A program made the position numbers and the translations under genes. A DNA stretch of 64,000 nucleotides from positions 1 to 64,000 of the forward strand of contig NZ_LVJI01000024.1 in the NCBI RefSeq assembly GCF_001637225.1, written 5' to 3'. Positions within the stretch are counted from its first letter, which is position 1, and each line of letters opens with the position of its first letter. This stretch comes from Paenibacillus antarcticus (lineage in GTDB: Bacteria > Bacillota > Bacilli > Paenibacillales > Paenibacillaceae). Below are positions 15,901-25,352 of this stretch, one piece after another. The notes under the pieces were generated by a model, which searched no databases, had not been told where the DNA came from, and saw nothing but the letters and a program-made list of their open reading frames with translations.

Positions 15901-17840
15901 AGCGTTTCACCCCGCAATTTCTTTTCTGTTTCTATAATTTCTTCGACAGACACGGTAATTCCATGATCTCTATCGAAGGACATGGTAGCTAAGACAATTA
16001 GAATTCCAATACCTGATATAATTGCTGGGATCCACCAGCTAAATACCAATGCGAAACCAAAGACGAAGAAGACACCGGCAAGAATGACAGGCTTTCCACT
16101 ATTACTTGGTAAATGAATCGGCTCAATCTTACCGTCGAAGATAGGTTGGTTATCGTGCTTAGCGGACCATAACGCATCTCTACCCTTAACATTTGGAGTT
16201 ATAGCGAAGTTGTATGCAGGAATTGGACTACTTGTTGCCCATTCAAGCGTACGTGCATCCCATGGATCTCCGTTCGTTTCACGTGGGCTATAACGAATAC
16301 TGTAGTAAATGTTATATACCAGAATAATGAAACCGAAGGCAAGGCCTAAGGCGCCGGCAAACGATAGTAAGTTAAGTGGACCAAATCCTGTTTCTTCCGA
16401 ATAGGTGTACATCCGACGTGTCATTCCTTGTAAACCTAGGAAGAACAGTGGGAAGAATGTCACGTTAAAGGAAATAGCGATCCACCAGAATGCATGTTTC
16501 CCAAGACGTTCATTAAGTTTGAAGCCGAATACTTTCGGGAACCAGTAATGGAAACCGGCAATAACGGCAAAGACTGTACCCGGAATTAGAACGTAATGGA
16601 AATGTGCTACTAAGAACATTGTATTATGGTATTGATAATCGGCGCTGGCCATAGCCAACATGACACCTGTAACACCACCGATTGTGAAGATTGGAATAAA
16701 GGCTAATGAGTAAAGCATAGGCGTCGTAAAGGTGATCTTACCCTTTCGCATGGTGAACAGCCAGTTAAAGATCTTGACCCCCGTAGGAACGGATATCGCC
16801 ATGGTTGTAATAGAGAAGAATCCGTTAACCATAGCTCCTTGACCCATCGTATAGAAGTGATGCGCCCATACTAAGAAGGACAAGAGAGAGATAACGACCA
16901 TACTGACGACCATGGATGTATATCCGTACAAGTTCTTCTTCGAGAATGTCGCGATAATTTCACTGAATATCCCGAACGCAGGGAGAATAACGATATATAC
17001 TTCAGGATGTCCCCATACCCAGAATAGGTTGGCCCATAACATATCCATCCCACCATTAGACATGGTGAAGAACTGGGACCCAAAGATACGGTCAAACATC
17101 ATTAAAGCAAGCGCAACAGTTAGTACTGGGAATGCGAATGCAATGATAACACTTGTGATTAGAGAAGACCACGTAAACATTGGCATACGCATAAGCTTCA
17201 TGCCAGGTGCGCGCATCTTAAGAATGGTTACAATGAAGTTGATCCCTGTCAACAATGTACCAATCCCTGAGATTTGCAGAGCTAGAGAGTAATAGTTATT
17301 TCCTACTGTTGGACTAAACTCTAGACTTGCAAGCGGGAAATAAGCTGACCAACCTGCATCAGGAGATCCTCCGATAACAAAGGAAAGATTTAATAGCATA
17401 GCTCCTGCGAAGAATAACCAGAAACTAATAGCATTCAAACGTGGGAATGCGACATCTCTTGCTCCAATTTGAAGAGGAACAACAACGTTCATAATCCCAA
17501 TAATAAATGGCATAGCCATAAATAGAATCATAATCAGACCATGAGTGGTAAAGATCTCATTGTAATGTTGTGCATCCAGGAACTTATTCTCTGGAACGGC
17601 GGTCTGAAACCTCATCATGATGGCATCGACACCACCACGGAACAACATGATCAGAGCGGAAAGAATGTACATTACTCCGATGCGTTTATGGTCAACAGTG
17701 GTTAGCCATTCACGCCATAGGTAACCCCATTTCTTAAAGTAGGTAAGACCAACGATAATCGCAATCGTAGCAAGAACAATACTAGCCATTGCGCCGTAAA
17801 TCATCGGTTCACCGGTAACGAAAAATTCGTCCCATTTCAT
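15897..17840 (-). CDS. qoxB: Quinol oxidase subunit I (haem-copper catalytic subunit)
   Basis: Catalytic subunit that reduces O2 with electrons from menaquinol and pumps protons, 647 aa, about 14-15 membrane helices. Key residues are visible: low-spin haem His in FTTHGLIM, the CuB His and cross-linked Tyr in WVWGHPEVYIV, the CuB His pair in WAHHFYTMG, and the haem ligands in VAHFHYVLI. The DHKRIGVMY N-terminal and MTRRMYTY segments fit QoxB/CyoB. It is separated from qoxA by 106 nt containing a perfect 14-bp inverted repeat. Confidence 0.97.
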   Translation of the reverse strand: MKWDEFFVTGEPMIYGAMASIVLATIAIIVGLTYFKKWGYLWREWLTTVDHKRIGVMYILSALIMLFRGGVDAIMMRFQTAVPENKFLDAQHYNEIFTTHGLIMILFMAMPFIIGIMNVVVPLQIGARDVAFPRLNAISFWLFFAGAMLLNLSFVIGGSPDAGWSAYFPLASLEFSPTVGNNYYSLALQISGIGTLLTGINFIVTILKMRAPGMKLMRMPMFTWSSLITSVIIAFAFPVLTVALALMMFDRIFGSQFFTMSNGGMDMLWANLFWVWGHPEVYIVILPAFGIFSEIIATFSKKNLYGYTSMVVSMVVISLLSFLVWAHHFYTMGQGAMVNGFFSITTMAISVPTGVKIFNWLFTMRKGKITFTTPMLYSLAFIPIFTIGGVTGVMLAMASADYQYHNTMFLVAHFHYVLIPGTVFAVIAGFHYWFPKVFGFKLNERLGKHAFWWIAISFNVTFFPLFFLGLQGMTRRMYTYSEETGFGPLNLLSFAGALGLAFGFIILVYNIYYSIRYSPRETNGDPWDARTLEWATSSPIPAYNFAITPNVKGRDALWSAKHDNQPIFDGKIEPIHLPSNSGKPVILAGVFFVFGFALVFSWWIPAIISGIGILIVLATMSFDRDHGITVSVEEIIETEKKLRGETL

Positions 17841-17866
17841 TAGGATTTGACTCCTTTCAGGTTATA

Positions 17867-17909
17867 TATATAGATTGAACCTTGTAAATGCAAACGTTCA
17901 ATCTATATA
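17867..17909. repeat. 14-bp perfect inverted repeat between qoxA and qoxB
   Basis: TATATAGATTGAAC at 17867 and its exact complement at 17896, separated by 15 nt. In the transcript this is a stable stem-loop without a following U tract, directly upstream of the qoxB ribosome binding site. It could be an mRNA processing or stability element. Confidence 0.7.
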
Positions 17910-17946
17910 ATTAAGCAATTTAATGTTTGTTTGAAAATAAACGTTC

Positions 17947-18972
17947 TTACTTCCCATCATGACTTGTATGATCGATATCTGAGTTGCTGTCCTCTGCTGG
18001 TGATTGAGGTAACGGTTCGTTCGGATTTACATTAGGTACAGCATCGAATTTTGTTTCTTCAGGATTAGCTGGAACTGGATGTTCTGCTTTGTTCTCCTGG
18101 TGTTCTTTGTTACCATTTTCCATATCCGTGTGTTTCATATGATCGGAATGATCTCCTGGAGCTGGACTAAAGGTTAGATGTGTACTTGAGAATGTTTTGC
18201 GACCTACATAGGAGGTTGCAAGCAAACTTTTAAATTCTGTTTCGTCTAATGCAGAGGCTGTTGTTTTAACTTCCTCAACCCATTCGCTATACGCCCCAGG
18301 ACTCATGGCAAGTGTTTCAAATTCCATGTGTGCAGTACCCTGTCCACTGAAGTTAGAATTTCGACCTAGATAAGAGCCTTGTTCATCTGCAACTAAATTC
18401 AAGGTGTTAACCATGTCACTCATCGCATATTTTTGTCCGGCTAATTGAGGTATCCAAAGACTTGTGATTGGACCAAATGAATACAATCGTAATTCAATAG
18501 GACGATTAACAGGGATGTTAAGATAATTGACTGTCTCAATCCCTTCCTCAGGATAGCTGAAATGCCACTTCCAGTTAGATGAAGATGCATAAACAACCAA
18601 AGGTTTCTGATCCTCATAACCTGCAGCTACCTTTTCTACTGTGCTTGTTGACTGCACGGTTACTACAGAAAGAACAGCTACAATGATGATTGGAATTGTG
18701 ATCCAAATCGCTTCTAGCCATTTATTTCCTTCCTCATGTGGAGGCATGTAGTCGTCTTTCGTCTTCGATCCTCTGTACTTGACCAAGAACACGACATAAA
18801 GAACATATACTACAAGTAGTACTCCTGCCATCATGGCAATTGAGAAAAGAATCGTATCGGATAATGTTCTTGCAGCAGGACCTTTAGGATCCAATACTGT
18901 AATTGAACTACATCCAGACAAGAGCAATACAAGGCTCATGAATAGTACTAATAATGATCCTCTTTTTTTCAT
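17947..18972 (-). CDS. qoxA: Quinol oxidase subunit II, lipoprotein
   Basis: 341 aa lipoprotein (LVLLLSGC, Cys at about 21) with two membrane helices (about 41-63 and 84-107) and an extracellular cupredoxin domain (WKWHFSYPEEGIETVNYLNIPV, SLWIPQLAGQKYAMSDM). The lipobox Cys is the only cysteine, so the CuA site is absent; this marks quinol rather than cytochrome c as donor. The C-terminal tail of about 70 residues is rich in His, Asp, Glu and Pro (GDHSDHMKHTDMENG), longer than I expect for QoxA and possibly metal-binding. First gene of qoxABCD. Confidence 0.95.
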   Translation of the reverse strand: MKKRGSLLVLFMSLVLLLSGCSSITVLDPKGPAARTLSDTILFSIAMMAGVLLVVYVLYVVFLVKYRGSKTKDDYMPPHEEGNKWLEAIWITIPIIIVAVLSVVTVQSTSTVEKVAAGYEDQKPLVVYASSSNWKWHFSYPEEGIETVNYLNIPVNRPIELRLYSFGPITSLWIPQLAGQKYAMSDMVNTLNLVADEQGSYLGRNSNFSGQGTAHMEFETLAMSPGAYSEWVEEVKTTASALDETEFKSLLATSYVGRKTFSSTHLTFSPAPGDHSDHMKHTDMENGNKEHQENKAEHPVPANPEETKFDAVPNVNPNEPLPQSPAEDSNSDIDHTSHDGK

Positions 18973-19042
18973 GATGAACTCCTTCCTTTATGAACTGCAT
19001 TTAAACTGATTACGGATGAACCTGATAAACAATCATAGTTCT

Positions 19043-19071
19043 ATATTAGGAATACCTTTCAGATAAAGCAA
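19043..19071 (-). promoter_or_regulatory. Probable sigma-A promoter of qoxABCD
   Basis: On the minus strand TTGCTT (19071-19066) and TAATAT (19048-19043) are 17 nt apart, about 70 nt before the qoxA start. The rest of the 18973-19391 gap is AT-rich. It holds a partial dyad, TTGT at 19132 and ACAA at 19148 around TGATTAAATTGT, and a TATAAT at 19355 that could serve the rightward ABC genes. Confidence 0.5.
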
Positions 19072-19391
19072 AACCCAAAACATTGCTTTTTTGCCATATT
19101 ATTGTTAATTTTTGTCTAACTATTTAACAAATTGTGATTAAATTGTTACAAGGGAGCATTGATATGACATAGATCACTGTAATGGCGCTGTTTTTGGCGT
19201 GTTCATAGAATGTTCATTATTTCACAAAAGTTACTCTAATCGACACATTTGACAAGCTCTGAATTACGGAGAATCCGCTATTTACTTACATATTTGGCTT
19301 CTAATACGTCCTTCATTGGAATAGCATACCCAAGCAGTAACGGCTTTAATTTGTTATAATAAGTCATATTTGAGTTGGTATAATTGCGTAT

Positions 19392-21164
19392 ATGAGTTGG
19401 GAATATGGGGGAATAGTGGTGGTTACATGTCTTTTCTATCTGAAAAAGTATCGAATATCTACTGTTGCAGCCTTATTGATGATGTTAATTGAGCTTTCAG
19501 TTGAATTAATACAGCCCTTAATTATTTCCAAAATGATTGATGGTGGAATTAGAAATGGGGATCTTTCCAGTGTATTGCAATGGGGTGGTTTCTTGGCTGT
19601 TTGTTCCATTATTGCCTTTGTATCTGGCATTTTAAGTTCTTTTTTTGCTTCTCATGTGAGCCAGGGGTTTGCCTATGATCTTAGAGAGCAGTTGTATGAA
19701 AAAGTACAATCGTATTCATTGTCTGTATTTGACCGATTCGCTGCTTCTTCCTTAATTACAAGATTGACTAATGATGTCACACAGCTACAGAATACTGTGT
19801 TTATGGGGCTCAGAATTATGATGAGAGCACCTCTACTTGTGATAGGTAGCGTTGTGATGGCATTTGTTGTACATGCAGAACTTGCTCTATTATTAACCTT
19901 AACGGTTCCAGTATTGCTTATCTTTTTAATCGTGGTAGTCAAAAAAGCAGGGAATTTATTTCGAATGGTTCAAGTGAAATTGGATGCTACGAATGGTGTG
20001 ATTCAGGAAAATTTAATCGCAATGAGATTGATTCGAGTCTTTGGACGTATGAAATTTGAAACGGAGCGGTTTGCACGTTCAAGTCAGGAACTAATGATAC
20101 GGACGATCTCTGCTTTACGTCTAACAGAACTAACGATGCCCATTATTTTATTGATCATGAATACCGGGATATTAGCAGTATTATGGTTCGGACAAATAAA
20201 GATTAGCCTTGGTGAAGCAACAATGGGGGAAGTAGTAGCTGTCGTTAACTACTCGTTACGAACGACAGGTGCCTTATCCGTCTTCTCTATGATTGTTGTT
20301 AACTTCTCAAGAGCACGTGCATCGGCTCAACGAATTGCAGATGCACTCGAGACAGATAGTAATCTCTTGGGCGTGACAGACGGAAATGTGACTTCTGATA
20401 CGATTAATGGTGCCGTAACGTTTGATCATGTGTCTTTCCAGTATCCGGATACGCAAGCTGCTGTACTGCATGACATATCATTCGAGACCAAACCAGGTGC
20501 TACAGTTGCTATTATGGGAGCGACGGGTGCTGGGAAAACTTCACTTGTAGGGCTTATCCCAAGGCTGTATGAACAGAATACAGGAGTAGTCAAGATCGAT
20601 GGTAAGGATATAACCACTCTAAACACAGAATATTTACGTGATGCCATCGGTTATGTGCCTCAGGAGATTATCCTCTTCACAGGTACCATTCAAGATAATA
20701 TTGCATGGGGTAAAGAGGATGCCACACTCGATGAGATTATTGAAGCGGCAAAGTTAGCACAAATTCACGATACAATTATTAGTTTTCCAATGGGTTATGA
20801 CACAATGTTAGGGCAAAAGGGTGTGAATCTGTCAGGTGGACAGAAACAGCGATTGACGATTGCTAGGGCGCTGGTTCGCAAACCTGGCATATTATTACTT
20901 GACGATAGTACTAGCGCATTGGATATACGAACAGAAGCTACATTACTACAAGCACTGAGAGACGTCGCATGTACTACATTTCTTATTACACAAAAAATCA
21001 GTTCTACGCTTCACGCAGATCTAATTCTATTATTGGAAGATGGTTCTTTACTTGCACAGGGAAGTCATGAGGAATTGCTTGAAAATTGTGTTCTATATCA
21101 GCGGATTTATGAATCTCAGTTCTCGAGAGTAGGAGGTATACGTCATGTGGAAGGAGTTAAGTGA
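19392..21164 (+). CDS. Heterodimeric ABC exporter, subunit with degenerate Walker B
   Basis: Half-transporter of 590 aa: six-helix ABC_membrane domain (about 15-310) and nucleotide-binding domain (about 340-585). Walker A GATGAGKTS at about 376 and signature NLSGGQKQR are canonical, but the Walker B end reads LLLDDSTSALD, Asp replacing the catalytic Glu, and the switch region reads LITQKISS, lacking His. These losses define the degenerate half of asymmetric exporters such as BmrCD, YfiBC/YheIH and TM287/288. No strong ribosome binding site precedes ATG 19392; GTG 19416 or 19419 after GGGGGAAT is a plausible alternative. Overlaps the partner gene by 20 nt. Confidence 0.9.
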   Translation: MSWEYGGIVVVTCLFYLKKYRISTVAALLMMLIELSVELIQPLIISKMIDGGIRNGDLSSVLQWGGFLAVCSIIAFVSGILSSFFASHVSQGFAYDLREQLYEKVQSYSLSVFDRFAASSLITRLTNDVTQLQNTVFMGLRIMMRAPLLVIGSVVMAFVVHAELALLLTLTVPVLLIFLIVVVKKAGNLFRMVQVKLDATNGVIQENLIAMRLIRVFGRMKFETERFARSSQELMIRTISALRLTELTMPIILLIMNTGILAVLWFGQIKISLGEATMGEVVAVVNYSLRTTGALSVFSMIVVNFSRARASAQRIADALETDSNLLGVTDGNVTSDTINGAVTFDHVSFQYPDTQAAVLHDISFETKPGATVAIMGATGAGKTSLVGLIPRLYEQNTGVVKIDGKDITTLNTEYLRDAIGYVPQEIILFTGTIQDNIAWGKEDATLDEIIEAAKLAQIHDTIISFPMGYDTMLGQKGVNLSGGQKQRLTIARALVRKPGILLLDDSTSALDIRTEATLLQALRDVACTTFLITQKISSTLHADLILLLEDGSLLAQGSHEELLENCVLYQRIYESQFSRVGGIRHVEGVK

Positions 21165-22995
21165 ACCATTCCGATATCCACGACCACAGGCGACCCAGAG
21201 GCCCAAAGGAACTGACACTATTGTTTCGGGAAAGCGAGTTAAACGTAAAGCAAAGGATTTGTCGGGAACGTTGAGAAGATTATGGATCTATCTTTCTCAT
21301 CGCAAAGGTCGACTCATTTTAGTGCTTGTTATGGTACTTCTAAGTTCAGCCTTAGCCCTACTTGGACCCTTTATGATTGGAACAGCTATAGATACATTTA
21401 TAGAGCGCCCGGCAGATCAATCGTGGTTGTATTTTCTCGGCGGACTTGGAATAGTGTATGGGCTGCAGTCGCTTACGTTATGGTTGCAAAATATTTGGAT
21501 GATTGGAATTGCACAGGAGACGGTATATCGAATGAGGGTAGACCTTGTCCAACATTTACATCGCTTACCGATTCCTTTCTTCGGAAAGCGTCAACAAGGG
21601 GAGTTAATGAGTAGGGTTACTAATGATATAGACAACGTTAGCGCAACTTTGAATAGCTCTGTTATTCAAGTGTTCTCTAGTGTACTTACACTTGTGGGTA
21701 CGATCATCGTTATGCTATGGCTCAGTCCCTTACTAACTTTACTGACTTTTCTAGTCGTTCCATTAATGGTATTAGGTATGCGATGGATTACATGGCGCAC
21801 AGGGCCTTTATTTAAGCAGCAACAGCGTAATTTGGGTGATTTAAATGGATTTGTTGAGGAGACATTATCAGGCCAGCGTATTATAAAAGCATTCTCACAA
21901 GAGCAAAGGGTTATTAACGAATTTAGATTCCGCAATGATATGATTAAGCAGTCGGGGTTTTGGGCTCAAGCGATATCAGGTTTCATTCCTAAATTGATGA
22001 ATGCGCTCAATAACTTGAGCTTTGCCATTATTGCTGGCGTAGGTGGATTATTAGCCATTCGTGGAACAATATCTATTGGAGTTATCGTCATATTCGTCGA
22101 GTATGCAAGACAATTCACAAGACCCCTGAATGATTTGGCTAATCAATGGAACACGATGTTGTCTGCGATTGCGGGGGCAGAGCGAGTATTTGAAATTCTT
22201 GACGAGGAAATAGAGGCGAAGGATGAGAAGGATGCAATCACACTAGATGCAGTACAAGGAGCAGTTATCTTCTCGCATGTGTCGTTTGCTTACGATGAAG
22301 GAAAAGAGACGTTGTCTGATATCAGTTTTAAGGCAGCACCAGGAGAGATGATTGCACTAGTCGGCCCTACAGGAGCGGGTAAGACTTCACTAATCCAATT
22401 GCTATCGCGATTCTATGAGTTGGATCATGGCACTATTACGATTGATGGGATCGATATTACAACAATTCGGCGTGAAAATTTGCGTTCTCATATGGCATTT
22501 GTACTGCAAGATTCTTTTTTGTTCGAAGGGACGATCCGTGATAATATCCGCTACGGAAAGCTTGATGCAACGGATGAAGAAGTTGAGAGGGCTGCACGTA
22601 TGGCGAATGCGCATTCATTTATTGAACGAATGCGAGGAGGTTATGATAAGGTGCTGAAGCATAGCGGCGCAGGTATTAGCCAAGGACAGAAGCAATTACT
22701 CGCTATTGCTAGAGCCATTCTCGCAAATCCTTCGATTCTAATTCTAGATGAAGCTACGAGTAGTATTGATACGGTAACGGAGATTAAGATACAAGATGGC
22801 CTTCAGAGGTTAATGAAGGGCCGAACAAGCTTTGTTATTGCCCATCGTTTAAACACGATTCGGAAGGCTGATCAAATCCTAGTATTGAAGGATGGGCGTC
22901 TCCTTGAACAGGGGACTCATGAGGAACTTCTTGTAGAGCAGGGGTTTTACAACAGCCTATATGATGCACAACTGAAGGGCCAACTCAATAGTTAG
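21145..22995 (+). CDS. Heterodimeric ABC exporter, catalytic partner subunit
   Basis: 616 aa. A charged cytoplasmic N-terminal extension of about 45 residues is followed by six membrane helices (about 50-340) and the nucleotide-binding domain (about 370-610). Walker A GPTGAGKTS, Walker B LILDEATSSID with catalytic Glu, and H-loop VIAHRLN are intact, while the signature is altered to GISQGQKQ. This is the complementary pattern to the upstream subunit, leaving one active ATP site per dimer. AGGAGG 8 nt before ATG. Likely a multidrug or lipid/peptide exporter; substrate unknown. Confidence 0.92.
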   Translation: MWKELSEPFRYPRPQATQRPKGTDTIVSGKRVKRKAKDLSGTLRRLWIYLSHRKGRLILVLVMVLLSSALALLGPFMIGTAIDTFIERPADQSWLYFLGGLGIVYGLQSLTLWLQNIWMIGIAQETVYRMRVDLVQHLHRLPIPFFGKRQQGELMSRVTNDIDNVSATLNSSVIQVFSSVLTLVGTIIVMLWLSPLLTLLTFLVVPLMVLGMRWITWRTGPLFKQQQRNLGDLNGFVEETLSGQRIIKAFSQEQRVINEFRFRNDMIKQSGFWAQAISGFIPKLMNALNNLSFAIIAGVGGLLAIRGTISIGVIVIFVEYARQFTRPLNDLANQWNTMLSAIAGAERVFEILDEEIEAKDEKDAITLDAVQGAVIFSHVSFAYDEGKETLSDISFKAAPGEMIALVGPTGAGKTSLIQLLSRFYELDHGTITIDGIDITTIRRENLRSHMAFVLQDSFLFEGTIRDNIRYGKLDATDEEVERAARMANAHSFIERMRGGYDKVLKHSGAGISQGQKQLLAIARAILANPSILILDEATSSIDTVTEIKIQDGLQRLMKGRTSFVIAHRLNTIRKADQILVLKDGRLLEQGTHEELLVEQGFYNSLYDAQLKGQLNS

Positions 22996-23069
22996 AAAAG
23001 TATATTTGTTTTCATACAGATATCATATAGTATATAAGTTGTACTTAAGTCAATGAAAGAGGTCACTCC

Positions 23070-24614
23070 GTGAGAAAACATAAAGGATTTAAGCTTCGTA
23101 CTATTCTTGGCATGTTAGTGATAGGATCTGTACTAATAACTGCTGTACTAGGTGGTTATATGGCGTATAGTAATAACGCTAATTCTTTGTCTTCCAGCTA
23201 TCTTGAAAATAACTATCACTATGCTCAAAAGTTATCCTCTAATACTAGCGACTTATTGAATGTGATGCAGAATAATATTTCGTACATTGCAGAGATCGCC
23301 GGACAAGAGTCTTTCTCACAGAAGGACCTAGATATTGTATATAGGGGTAATGATCAGTATTTCAACTCTATCATTATATCCAACTCAAAACGTGAAGTTC
23401 AGTTTATAAATCCGGGAGATACGGGCGTTGATGTGGGAACACTGCTAACATCGGATGCATCTCTTCAAGCTTCTTTAGCAAGGATACCGATGATTTCTGA
23501 GCCCTACGTAGCTGTATCAGGTCGTCTTATTCTCATGGTCTCTGCTCCAATATATAATGATAGAGGAACCTACATAGGTTTTGCTGGGGGGACATTATAC
23601 CTCCAAGAGGATAATGCATTAAGTAAGTTGTTAATGGAACATTTCTACGGGAATGGATCCTATGTGTATGTGTCAGATCAGCAAGGACGACTCATTTATC
23701 ATCCTATAATTGAACGCGTTAATGAGATTGTGCAGAATAATGAAGTGATTGAAAGAGGATTGTCGGGACAAAGTGGTTCTCAAAATGTCGTTAATTCAAA
23801 GGGAAAATCATTTTTTGCAGGATTTGCATATGAACCTATTAGTGAATGGGTCATCGTGTCTCAAACACCTACCGCGATCTTGGATAAGCCATTGCGAGAT
23901 ATGTTAATCAGTTTGTTGATCAAGGATATTCCTTTGTTTCTTATTATATTAATTGTTGCAGCACGTGTTTCTTATTATATCTCCACACCGCTATACAGAC
24001 TGGCACAGTTCTCAGAAGAGGCGTTTGACTCTAAAAAAGCCAATCCGCCGTCTTTACCTAAGATATCTTCTGTGATCTATGAGGTGAATCAGCTACATAA
24101 AAGTATGGGGAAATATTTGAATTTATTAAATGAGGAAATTCAAATTGATGGATTAACGGGTCTATCTAATCGAAAAACATTCGATTTAAACATACAAGAA
24201 TGGTATGAAGAGAAAATACCATTTGCTCTAATTTTGATAGACATGGACCATTTTAAACAAATTAATGATACCTATGGGCATGCAAGAGGAGACGAGGTGT
24301 TAAAGTTCGTTGCTTCTCAACTAAGGCTCGTGGCTACTCCACGGGATGTATGTTTTCGTTATGGAGGAGAAGAATTCGGAATCTTAGTCAAATTCGCTGA
24401 AAGACAGTCTGTACTTGATATGGCCGAACTTTTACGTAAAAAGATAGCTAAATCGGAATGTCCTAATGAAGATAAGGGGATTACGATATCGATTGGAGTA
24501 GCTTTATCTGATCCCTTGTCAGGTGGGCCGGAAAAGGTGATAGAGTTCGCAGACCGAGCGCTATATCAATCAAAAAAAGAAGGTAGGAACAGGACGAATA
24601 TCTACGAAGATTGA
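23070..24614 (+). CDS. Membrane diguanylate cyclase (Cache-GGDEF)
   Basis: Predicted cyclic di-GMP synthase, 514 aa. Membrane helix at about 10-32, extracellular double-Cache-like sensor at about 35-275, second helix at about 285-305, short linker, then GGDEF domain at about 345-510. The active site reads RYGGEEFGIL (GGEEF at about 432-436), with the metal Asp in LIDMDHFKQINDTYGH, so catalysis is expected. The product-inhibition I-site RxxD is not conserved (TPRD). GTG start after AAAGAGGTC. The window also has two HD-GYP proteins (57.7 and 62.1 kb) that could take part in c-di-GMP turnover. Confidence 0.93.
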   Translation: MRKHKGFKLRTILGMLVIGSVLITAVLGGYMAYSNNANSLSSSYLENNYHYAQKLSSNTSDLLNVMQNNISYIAEIAGQESFSQKDLDIVYRGNDQYFNSIIISNSKREVQFINPGDTGVDVGTLLTSDASLQASLARIPMISEPYVAVSGRLILMVSAPIYNDRGTYIGFAGGTLYLQEDNALSKLLMEHFYGNGSYVYVSDQQGRLIYHPIIERVNEIVQNNEVIERGLSGQSGSQNVVNSKGKSFFAGFAYEPISEWVIVSQTPTAILDKPLRDMLISLLIKDIPLFLIILIVAARVSYYISTPLYRLAQFSEEAFDSKKANPPSLPKISSVIYEVNQLHKSMGKYLNLLNEEIQIDGLTGLSNRKTFDLNIQEWYEEKIPFALILIDMDHFKQINDTYGHARGDEVLKFVASQLRLVATPRDVCFRYGGEEFGILVKFAERQSVLDMAELLRKKIAKSECPNEDKGITISIGVALSDPLSGGPEKVIEFADRALYQSKKEGRNRTNIYED

Positions 24615-24678
24615 GCATGAGGATATTCGTTTTTGTTGAAGAGAATTGAGTTTGAATGTAAAGGGAGCGATTATATCT

Positions 24679-25347
24679 ATGATTAAAGCACTGATCTTCG
24701 ATTTTGACGGTACGATTATTGATACTGAAACGGCATGGTACATAGCTTTTAAAGAGGCTTATATGGAATATGGTGTTGACCTGACACTTGAATTGTATTC
24801 CGAGTGTATTGGTACGAGCCTCGCTGGTTTTAATCCGTATGAATATTTAATTACAGAGAAGAAGCTTCCCATCGACCGAGAATCCTTCCGTCGTTCTGTG
24901 GATCTTCGGCATACTAAGCTTATGGAACTTGAGAAGGTTCGTCCGGGTGTATTAGAATATCTTGAAGCAGCCAAGGATGCTGGCCTTAGAATCGGATTGG
25001 CATCAAGCTCATCCATGAAATGGGTAGGGAAATATTTAGATCAATTGAATATTCGACATTATTTCGAGTGTATTCGTACGTCTGATCATGTAACCAATGT
25101 AAAGCCAGATCCTGAACTATACATACAGACGTTAGCTTGTCTTGAAGTTAAAGCGGATGAAGCGATAGCCATAGAAGATTCACTACATGGAGCAAGGGCT
25201 GCAGCCTCTGCAGGCATGCATTGCGTGGTTACTCCTAACGAAATAACAGGTTTCATGGAATTCGATTCAGTGTTTCATAGAGTGAAAAGTCTTTCTGATG
25301 TGGATTTTGTACAACTCATTCACCATACATTTAATAGTAGGAGTTAG
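24679..25347 (+). CDS. HAD-superfamily phosphatase, beta-phosphoglucomutase-like
   Basis: 222 aa HAD subfamily IA hydrolase. Motif I DFDGTIIDTE at residues 8-17 (both Asp present), a helical cap insert, motif II SSSS at about 113, motif III Lys in NVKPDPELY and motif IV EDSLHGARAA. This sequence set is shared by beta-phosphoglucomutases and sugar-phosphate phosphatases (YhcW, PhoE-type); the substrate cannot be read from it. ATG 24679 follows AAAGGGAG; the TTG 33 nt upstream is not supported. Only 5 nt separate it from the hydrolase gene. Confidence 0.88.
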   Translation: MIKALIFDFDGTIIDTETAWYIAFKEAYMEYGVDLTLELYSECIGTSLAGFNPYEYLITEKKLPIDRESFRRSVDLRHTKLMELEKVRPGVLEYLEAAKDAGLRIGLASSSSMKWVGKYLDQLNIRHYFECIRTSDHVTNVKPDPELYIQTLACLEVKADEAIAIEDSLHGARAAASAGMHCVVTPNEITGFMEFDSVFHRVKSLSDVDFVQLIHHTFNSRS

Positions 25348-25352
25348 TAGAG

